From Spirogloea muscicola (lineage: Eukaryota > Streptophyta > Zygnematophyceae > Spirogloeales > Spirogloeaceae), in contig WELB01000301.1 in the NCBI GenBank assembly GCA_009602725.1, positions 97,206 to 114,804 of the forward strand: a stretch of 17,599 nt of DNA, in the 5' to 3' direction. The first letter of the stretch is position 1, and the number at the start of each line of letters is the position of its first letter. A program made the translations under genes and the position numbers. The notes below the pieces were generated by a model. That model was not told where the DNA came from. It saw nothing but the letters and a program-made list of their open reading frames with translations, and did no database searches. Positions 1-9,600 of this stretch are shown here, in pieces.

Positions 1-661
1 CGCGGGGCGGCCTGCGCGCGCCATGCCGAGGCTGCTGCGCGGCCGGCGGCTCCGGCCGGGCCGCTGACCTCTCCTCCGGCTCCCTCCTCGCCACCCGCGC
101 CCTCGGCGCCTCGCAGAATGAGGTGCGCGCGGCGAGACCATCCCGGGGCCAGTCCGGGGGCCCGCTTCCGGAACCGTTGTAGGTCCACTGCATGTTCGCC
201 GCAGCCTCTGGCCCGAAAGTGGAGCTCGGGAACGCTAGCAGGCTGAGAGGGTCACAGAGTCTATCTCGGGCCATCGTGCGCGATTTTGGAGAGGCTGCAG
301 CAGCTCGACGCAGGCAGGTACTTGAGTTGCCACTTTCGAGAGGCCGCACAAGCCTTACCCGGGAGCTGTGATCGGGACTGGAAAGGCTTGGGGTGCGCTT
401 CCCGTCACTGCGCCAGCCCGTGCCCTCGCTGGCCGTGCTCTCGCTGTGGCAAGGGGAGTTGCGATCGGTCGTCCCTGCCGATTGGGGACATTGCTCGTCT
501 GGAAGTCGCGGGGGCGCCAGCCCCTGTGCCAAGCTGCAGGCTGGCCTCCGACTGCGGCGCTTGCTTGCGCTGGGTGGTGCAGCACCGTGAGCTGGGGCAG
601 CCTGACCGGCGTCCGCTTGGCCAATGGGCGGCCGGGTGGCCACCTGGGCCACGATGCGGGT
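1..661. other. GC-rich upstream region and probable 5' leader of the CSI1-like gene
   Basis: No gene can be assigned here. The first ~130 bases are extremely GC-rich. One forward frame (bases 3 to ~180) stays open and contains an alanine/serine/leucine-rich stretch around 62-130 that could be the tail of an exon of an upstream gene, but I recognise no family. From 326 the frame that later encodes the CSI1-like protein is open (TGA at 323-325 is the last stop before it), yet it has no ATG before 662, so I treat 326-661 as 5' leader. No TATA box or other clear promoter element is visible. Several out-of-frame ATGs occur, including one at 654 that overlaps the proposed start. Confidence 0.45.
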
Positions 662-3600
662 ATGGATGAGAGCGACATCATCCTCTCGGCGGTCACAGAT
701 GCGCTGGAGCAGCTCCGGACTGCAGGCAACGATCAGGAGGGCAAGCAGAAGGTGGCCATGCAGCTCGACCAGCTGACGCTGCACAAGTGAGGACGCCTCA
801 TCCGTCGCCACGTGTAATAGGCCCTGAGAGCCACCCGTCACTGAGGCTCTGCATTTGTAATCGGCAGAGGATAGCGCCGTTGTGCAGCGCTGCATGCTAT
901 ATCTTGCAGCCCGTGTTCCTCAACCAAGGCGCACCTCTGCTTGTGGTGGCAGCACGGATGCACGGGCTGCCATTGGGTACAACGCACAGGCCATTCCTCT
1001 GCTCGTTGCCCTCCTCCGCACAGGGACCCTGACGGCCAAGACATGTGCCACTGCGATCTTGGGTTCGTTGTGCACGGAGGACGAGTTGAGGGTGAAGGTG
1101 CTACTTGGAGGATGCATTCCCCCAATGCTGCAGCTCCTCAAGATTGGGCCCTACAAGTCACAAGTGCGAGCCTTTCTCACTGGTAGTGCCGTTCTTGCAT
1201 GAGCTTGCCGACGCGTCAGGCTGAGGATTTGCTGCTCAATCTGCAGGAGTTGCAGTGTCGGTGATGTCCTAGTCGAAATGCGGTCCGCTAATAGACTTGT
1301 GGTGCTGCATTCACTCTCGCAGTATGTCGCGGCCAAGGCCGTGTTTGCCGTGTCGAAGCAGACCCCCGCGAGGGATCAGGTGCGACCATTGAGGACTTTT
1401 GCTGCTCTGAACACATAATACTTTGTCCTGTTGCTGCCCAGCAGCAGACAAGCAAGCTGCATTTCCCTGGCTTTGGCACGTTGTAATTGCTCGCATGGAC
1501 TTGGAGGGAGAAGTTGCAGTGTCAGAGACTGTGGGGATCACAGCAGATTAGTGGGAGCCACTGCACTCGGCGTGTCTCTCAGACCAAAGTGGCGTACTCA
1601 TACCTGCATTCCTGCAAGCAGGTAGGGAAGAAGATCTTCACAACCGAGGGGGTGGTGACTGCGCTGCTGGAGCAGTTGAAGAGCGCCAAGTCCCCTGTGC
1701 CCAGAATCTCGGCGCTGCTCACAGGCACCCTCAGGAACCTTTGCGAACACGTGGAGGGCTTTTGGGAGGCCAGCGAGGAGGCAGGTGGCACTGAGGTTAT
1801 CACAGGTAGCTCTGAGGTTCTAGCAACAGCCGGATGAAGCTGGCTTGACGAGCCTTTCAGTTGTGCACCTGGATGTTGCCCTATCTTGCCTGAAGCTTTG
1901 ACTTGCCTGTGCATGTATACCTGCATGCTGCCCAGCCTCTTTGCGAAAGCTTCTCATAGTCAGGAGAGCCTCGCAGGTCTGCTATCTCAGAAGGACAATG
2001 CGAGCAATGGTAAACTGGATGATGACGACGACCCTGGTAGGGCCCTGGCACTCTGGCTTGGCGCAGCTGAGCAGAGAACTATCCTTGACCCACTGGCTCT
2101 TGCTCTGCAGCTGCTTGTCAAACAGTGCAACTCGTGTGGGTTGCATTGAAGCATCTCTGTAAATAGCTTGGCTTTCACTTGGACCGAAGATTGAATAGGA
2201 ATCTCTGCTTCTACCTGCTAGACTTTGAGGCACCAGACACACAAGAGCAGTGTGCTGCACTCCTGGCATCGTACCTGGTTCACAGCAAGGCAATGTCCTC
2301 AGTGGAAGACGACGAGGAGAGCTCAATACTAGCAACTGCCAGCAAGCGTGTTGTGCAGGCAGGGGCTGTTGCTCCGCTGCTCAAGCTGCTGGAACCTGAC
2401 AGGCAAGTGTCTGCCGAAGTGGTGTCCAGGTTGTTGCTGCTCGACTTCCTACCGTGAGAGGCCATGTTGTTGTAGTATGAAGTGTGAATGCAACTAAACC
2501 TGCTGAAGTGGTTGAGCTGCTTCACCTGTGCTGCTGTGAGTCATTCACATTCACTATGTCAAGGTCTTCCCACCTTGACTCTTCTTTTAAGCCACTACTG
2601 GTCCTGCAGAAAGGTGGCGGTGCGGATGGAGGCTGCTGGAGCCCTGCGTGCCCTCTCTGAAGGTGGCGGGGCTGCCAGGGAGGCCATACGAGATGCCAAG
2701 GGGGAGAGCATGCTCATACGGGCCACGGTAGCTCCGTCAAGCGAGATGATGCAGGTCAAAGCCATTGCAGCCTTGGTGTCCAGACACCTGACAGTGCGCT
2801 GGCCTCTTGTTCTCCACCCATTTTGTCACGCAATGCCCTGTGCCTGACAGATAACCTGCAAATTTGGCTTTCTCAGAGTGGCCTGGCGCCCGTCCTCCAG
2901 GAGAACTCAGTGGCAGCCCTTTCAAACCTGGCAGGTATGACATCTGAAGCATCCTGCAAACAGTTGGTGTCAAATCACTTCCGTGTGACTCCTTGCCTGG
3001 CTGCTGTCAGCAAATACTGGCTTGACACTATGTGGCCCTAAGGCCAGCTTTCAACAGTGGATCTTGGATCTTGGATCTTGATCTTGGCAGGTGGCAAGAG
3101 GGAGGTGGTGCTCAAGCTGACACAACGAGTAAACGAGTGCACAGACGCTCAGGATGAAGCTGATTCCATAGGTGCGCTGGCACATGCCTTGATGGTCTTG
3201 GATGTGCCCCTGGATGAGGAGGGGGTCACTAACCCAGGAGAGATGGAGGCCACTCTTGGCAAGCGCTTGCAGAAGAAGACCAACACACTTGTGCAGGTGC
3301 ACGTCATTGCCCCCCCCCCCCCCCCCCCCCCGCGTCTCACATTCCTATTGCAGCCAAGAGTAAGATGTCAGTTGCTCTATAGGGTATTCTTATCCTTGTC
3401 TTGCTTGGCCTCCAATGAAGTGGTTGTCACTCAGGAGTTGTCAGTGGCCGACATGGACTTGGATGGGTGAGAGGAGGTAGCAAGAAGTTCGTGCTCTTCA
3501 ACACCAGCACATGATCTCCTCCAATCATCCTCTAAGATTTTTTCCAACCTCTGACGCAGGAACGAGCAATTGAAGCCCTCTCTAGCCTGTATGGCAATGC

Positions 3601-6600
3601 TGTGGTTGCCAAGGGCATCCAACATGCTGATGCAAAGAGGATGCTCACAGGACTCATCACACTCTCTGCGCCTGAAGGACAAGCAGACCTGCTCCAGGTG
3701 AATTCTCAGCACGGGGCTTTTGTGCTTGGGTACTGCAGCAGCTATGTCCCCTCTCCTCCTGATCTCATCTGGCCCGTGCCTAGCCCAGGCCCAGATCATG
3801 CTCTGCTCTGGCGAGGTAGACCTGTGGGAGGCACTCAAAGGGAGAGACGGTGTTCAGCAGCTGGTCGCGCTGCTTGGCTTGTCCACCGAAGACCAGCAGG
3901 AGTATGCTGCCTCGCTCTTCTATATTCTTACTGTGCAAAAGGTGACTGCCCCTACTGAGACAGGCCCTCGATGCAGATTGCGCACATGGTCAGCGCTGCA
4001 ACTGACTTTTCTGATGCCCTTTCAGATGGTCTGCTGAGGAGGTTGGCACAATGTTGAATAAAGCAGCCTGATGTCGGTGTCCTAAAGCCAGACTGCTTAT
4101 AATCGCAGGACGAGAGCAAGTGGGCCATCACGGCTGCAGGTGGTATCCCTCCTCTAGTGCAGCTGCTTGGTACTGGAACTAGCAAGGCCCGGGAAGATGC
4201 TGCTGCCGTGCTGGGAAATCTGTGCAGCTACAGGTACGTCAATAATGTTTCAATATTTGTGCATGTACTCACATGCTTGGTCTTGTGATTGTGTGTAGAT
4301 TGGACTTTTCAATAAAGGTGTTGCCTGTGATGTTGCAGCGAGGATATTCGGGCTTGCGTGGAAACTGCAGAGGCAACGCCAGCCCTCTTGAGCCTGCTTG
4401 GCAGCGGATCTCCACGAGCTCAGATGGTCTCGGCCAGAGCACTCACCCGCCTTGTCCGTGGTTCGAGCGCAAGTTCCAGCACTGTGGGCCAGCTTACTGC
4501 CATGCTTGTTGCCGACCTCCCAGTATCCAAGGCAAGCTCCATGGCCTGCTTTTCAAGGGGACTCAGCTGCCTCACAGTAAGATAGCAGAACAAGAAGCTG
4601 TGGAAGTGTTCCAGACTCAGTATCTGTCACGACAGTCAGCATCGTGGAGGGCGACTTGTTCTGATCAACGTGTGAGGCATGTAATCAGAGGCTGACGGTA
4701 TCGGATCCATGCTTTCAGGTGCATGTTTTGAGAGTGCTTGGTCACCTACTTGCTGAGTCGCCAGACGTGGCCGAGGAGGGGTCTGCGTCCAACGAGGCTC
4801 TCCAGACTCTTGTTCTTCTGCTGGACTCAGAGAGGGAGGAGTCTCAGGAGAGCAGCGCGGCAGTGCTTGCCAATCTATTTGCTGCCAGGGAGGACTTGCG
4901 GGAGAGTCACGCCGTCATTCAAGCCATACCGCCCTTGGTCAGGCTGGTGGACTACGGCCCACAGCAGATAGCCATGCAGGCAGCCAGGGCTCTGGCAGCA
5001 GTCTTATGCTCCATTGATACAAACTTTGAGGCTGCGGCTGTTGCCAGGTGAGGACTGCACTATTCTGCTGATTCATATTTGGAATGATCGCGGACGTTGG
5101 TACTTGACATTTCGTTGACATTCTCTCAGTGCTCTTGTATGGCCATCTGAGCGAGATTGGATATGCTTGAAATTGCAGGGATGGTATTTTCCCGCTGGTG
5201 AAGCTGGCAAAGTCAAGTGCAACCAATGTGGCAGAAGTCGCCACAACAGCTCTTGCCAACCTGCTTGCTAATGAGGAGCTTGCGCAGTATGCGCCGGCTG
5301 AGGAGGTCGTTGTGCCGCTTACACGGGTGCTTAGAGAGGGAACTGAGCAGGGCAAGGAGCATGCTGCCGGGGCGCTGGCTCATCTCCTGCACAGGTACTG
5401 CAGTAATCTGAAGGACTATGCCTGTGCTGAAGAATGTTATAAAGGTGAGGATACCATTATTCATCAATTTTGCCAGCAGTGAAGTGAATGAGTCCAGGCT
5501 GCAGCTTAACTGACCCGGAGACATTTGGTCATCTGCAGTCGGGTGTTGGATGATGAAGTGGCAGAGGCAATAGTGGAGTCTGGCACAGTTTTGGCCCTAG
5601 TGGCGCTGCTTGCCTGCAGCACTGGGGAGGAGGCAACCATGGCTGCTCTAGAAGCGCTTGCAGCCCTTGCCCGAGCTCGCTCAGAGGGAGGGTTTATTCG
5701 AGCCCCCTTGCAAATCCTGTCTGAAACCCCGTACAGCATCAGCCCACTTGTCACGTGCCTGGCTACAGGTGAGACAATCCTGTTCCACTTTACAAGGACC
5801 AATCAGACTTGCACTTGACTCATTCTTAATATTAACTCTCATCTCCTGTTGGAGGACCTGGGTGTGAGGCGATTGCTGGTCACATTTTATTGTGTGCAAT
5901 GCAGGCACCCCGGTCATGCAGGAGAGGGCCATTGAGGTGGTGTCCAGACTCTGCAAAGACCAACCTGTTGTCTTGGGTGACTTGATCGCTGGGACAGCAG
6001 ATTGCATCGCTGCCCTCACAGAGCGCATCACCACGTCGCCCAGTCTTGAAGTGAAGGTTGGGGGGACTGCACTGCTCATCTGTGCTGCCAAGGAGCACAG
6101 ACAGCAGACCATGGAGGCCATGGTCGAGGCAGGCACCTTCACTGGCCTGGTCCAGTGCCTGGTTGATCTCCTTGCAAATCGGCCGCCGGATGATGCCGAC
6201 GGCACTGCTGAGAGCTCGGCTGCCCTCTTGGCCAACAGTGTGTCCCTCTGGCTCCTCGCTGTTATAGCGTCTCATGACAACAAGAGCAAGGTGCACTAAA
6301 CGATGCTGATGTGCTTTTGATCCTATGCCTTGCATTGAAAGCGTGCATGTTGGTGTGAAGCAATTTGTGCAGTGGCCATAGAGCAGTCCTAGCTATGCTA
6401 CTGTATAAAGTTGTCCATGTCCTGATTCACTTTTTGTTCTCACACAAACTATAAATACAGAAGTTCTATGCAGCTTGTCAATTCTGCAGTTTCGAAATGC
6501 ATTGAGTCTCGTGCAGGTGGCAGTTGCCGATGCTGGGGCTGTTGAAGTCTTGACAGAGAAGCTGGCCATCTTTTCGCCGAATGCAAAGGTCAGTAGAACT

Positions 6601-9600
6601 CAACATACAGATTGTTCTGGTCGCATGTGTTTCGAGTACTACAAGCGGAAGAGTGAATGCCGACACGTATTTGGAAAGTGACAAGCAAACAGGAGAATCC
6701 AGTGGCCTTACTGCAGCCTTATTTGTTTGAGTGTCTTCATTGAGTTTTCTGAATTTCTGAAGCTCAGTAGAAAAATTGTGCCAATGTTAACCACAGAATG
6801 TGTACGTACAGTTGCTTGATGACAACGTTGACGACAATGGCGGCTCCTGGGTCACAGCACTGCTTCTGGCCATCCTATTCTGTGATGCGGACCTCAGTCG
6901 CTCAGCGGCTGCAAGCCGAGCGATCTCTCCCCTCTCCAATCTACTCCGTTCCACAGAGCCCTCCGACCGCTATTTTGCTGCTCAGGTATTCGCTAGTCAT
7001 TCGAAGTTCTTCAGCACAGCTGACTGGCGTTATGAAGGGTCTAGTCATGCCATCTGTGGATGCAGATTTTGACTGTCTGAATAATCTTGATAGTTTGACA
7101 TGCGAAAGATCCACCACCCAATATACAAGTTGATGACCAAGTTGATGACCATTGCGCAGGCTCTAGCCAGTCTGGTATGCTGCGGCAGCAGGGGTACATT
7201 GCTGGCTGTTGCCAATTCGGGAGCAGTTGGGGGTCTTATCACTATGCTGGGTAACAGCGAGTCTGAAATCTCCAACCTGCTCGCTTTGGCAGAAGAGTTC
7301 TCTTTGGCACGCAATCCTGAGCAGGTATTTGGCATTGTGACATTCTGTGCAACCTATAGTTGATATGCTTTGGATGTTGTTTTGTGAATGGTGGCCCTTA
7401 TTGTCAGCCAGCATGCTGCATGGATGGTTGACTTGGAATTTTCGTAAAGTGGTAGCAGAATGTCACAATGAATGTTGCCTTTCTTTGCACTGCGTGCAGG
7501 TGGCACTGGAAAGATTATTTCGGTGCGACGATATCAGGGGTGGTGGCACTGCTCGGAAGTCCATCCCTGCCCTCGTTGATTTGCTCAAGCCTCACATTGA
7601 CAGGCCAGGGGCCCCTCCGCTTGCTCTTGGCTTGCTCACTCAGATTGCCAAGGGCAACAACATTAACAAGCTTGCCACAGCAGAGGCTGGGGCACTTGAG
7701 GCTCTCACCAAGTACCTTTCCATTGGGCCGCAGGTCTCACTAATGTGCTTCCTCATGTATACAGAACAGGTCACATCAATGTGATTGCAAAAGAAGGCAG
7801 TCTCTATCAGGCATCTGTGGCAACCTCTTATTGTGCTCAGGGTGTCTGCAGTTGTCTTACAAAGACGTGCTGTGTTCCAGGATGCCATTGAGGAGGCCGC
7901 TTCTGAGCTTCTGAGGATATTGTTTAGCAGCGAAGAGTTGCGTGTGCACCCATCAGCCTTTGGTGCTGTGGAGCAGCTCGTTGTTGTCTTGCAAGTGGGG
8001 ACTCGAGCTGCTCGTTACAGGTCAGTATTACAGAACTGTGAGCTTGTCTTTGGTGCAACTGAGTGTAGTGCACTGGTTAAGTGCAGAAGTTACTCAAAAT
8101 TAAGTGATCAAATGCATGCAGTGGTGAAACCCAGCGTGGCTGATCAGAAGTAAGACCCAATGACTGTGATGAGCTTACCACTCGCTCGTGTGGTGTGACA
8201 GTTCTGCGCGAGCTCTCATGGGCTTATTTGAGATTGGCTCAATACGAGGTGGAGAGGTGGCAGGGCAGGCAGTGGGGCCTTTGGTGGACATGCTTAGTGC
8301 AGGACTGGAGAAGGAAAGGCTGACGGCTGTGTCGGCTTTGGTGAGGTTGACCACTGACAATCTGCCCAAGATCAATCTGGTGGCAGATGCAGAAGGCAAG
8401 GCGGCTCCCGGGGGGACAATCCCTGCTCTCTGCAAGATTTTGAGCACTTCAGATGCGTCCACTGGCATTCTGGAGGAGACTGCTGCACTCGTCTGCATCT
8501 TGTTCCAGGTTGAGCAGCCAGCAAGCACTGAATTCTTCCATTGGCCTAGTCTGCATAGATCAGTAAATAGCTGCTGCCTCACACTGCTAGAATAACTGCA
8601 GTAACATCACTGTAGTAAGTCCTTAACAGTGTTATAAGGTCCAATTGATTCACACTGTTACTTACCTAAAATGGCGTATAAGCTTGCCCGTCATTGTAGG
8701 TGGGACGAGTGCGAGTGATGCCGGTTGCTACAGCAGCGATTGAGCCGCTTGTGGCTCTCCTCAGTTCTGAGTCTGTCACAGTGCGCCATCGTGCAGCGGC
8801 TGCTCTTGACAACCTTCTGGATGATGAGTCCCAGGTACACGCACCCTCTGTGGCTGTTGGATGCAAGTCAAGATCCAGCCAGAGAGAGTGGCCAAGGGGG
8901 TCTTTAGACTTAGCAAATTCATGGTGCACTGTGTCACTGCAGCAGTTTCAAGCTTTCAGGAGAATTCTGATCTACTATTAGTGCTTATAGAACAGTCTTG
9001 ACAGGTCGAACACTATTTTGCATTTTGCACTTGTGGCATTTGCAACTTCTGACCACCGACTGAGTACACAAACATATACGCTGGTCATGCAAATTGAATT
9101 GATGTATCCTGTTTCAGGCCGAAAACCTGGCAGCCAAAGGCGCTGTGGCCCCTCTTGTGGCGCTTTTGAGCAGAGCTGAGGACGAGGATGCTGCACTGGA
9201 CAAGCACAATCTGTACCTCACTGTCACCAGTGCCCTTTTCAAGCTCGCAAGGGATCGCCGTATGTGCAGGCTGGACATGGTTGCACTGCACGTTATCGAG
9301 CGCGCGCTGGAAATACTGCCGAGTGCATCTGATGGCCTGGCTGCACTCTTCTGTGAGCTCCTGCGAGTTCTGACAAACAGCGGCAGCATTGCTGCGGGGT
9401 CAGCGGCAGGCGCAGCAGTGCTGCCACTACTGGGGGTCCTGCAGAGACCAGGGCTGCCGGTGATGGGCCAGAGTGGCGCCCTGCAGGCTCTGACAAACAT
9501 GCTGGAGAAGCCGGCAAGGCTGGCTGCCATTGATTTCCAGCCCGCGCTAGCAATCGGACCGCTGCTACCACTAATGTGCTCCAAGAGCCTGGCAGTGAAG

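Larger units (their letters stand above)
662..3296 (+). other. CSI1: CSI1-like exons 1-9 (N-terminal ARM repeats)
   Basis: Inferred exons: 662-786, 953-1163, 1323-1379, 1622-1805, 1977-2036 (or 1977-2009), 2222-2402, 2610-2754, 2877-2934 and 3091-3296. Diagnostic peptides are [14 protein letters not shown] and [20 protein letters not shown] in exon 2, [11 protein letters not shown] in exon 4, [13 protein letters not shown] in exon 8 and [11 protein letters not shown] in exon 9. All align in order with the N-terminal third of plant CSI1. Exon 1 uses a CAA|GTGAGG donor and exon 2 a CAA|GTGCGA donor. The acceptors are mostly CAG. Exon 5 plus the start of exon 6 is the least conserved part and carries a run of five aspartates that the Arabidopsis protein, as I recall it, lacks at this position. 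Confidence 0.82.

Noticed and set aside
286-790. Several overlapping open frames in the 5' leader
   Set aside because: They are by-products of high GC content, rich in Arg, Cys, Ala and Trp, with no recognisable domain.
1886-2149. An 87-codon plus-strand open frame as a stand-alone gene
   Set aside because: It overlaps intron 4, exon 5 and intron 5 of the CSI1-like gene; only 1977-2036 is supported as coding.
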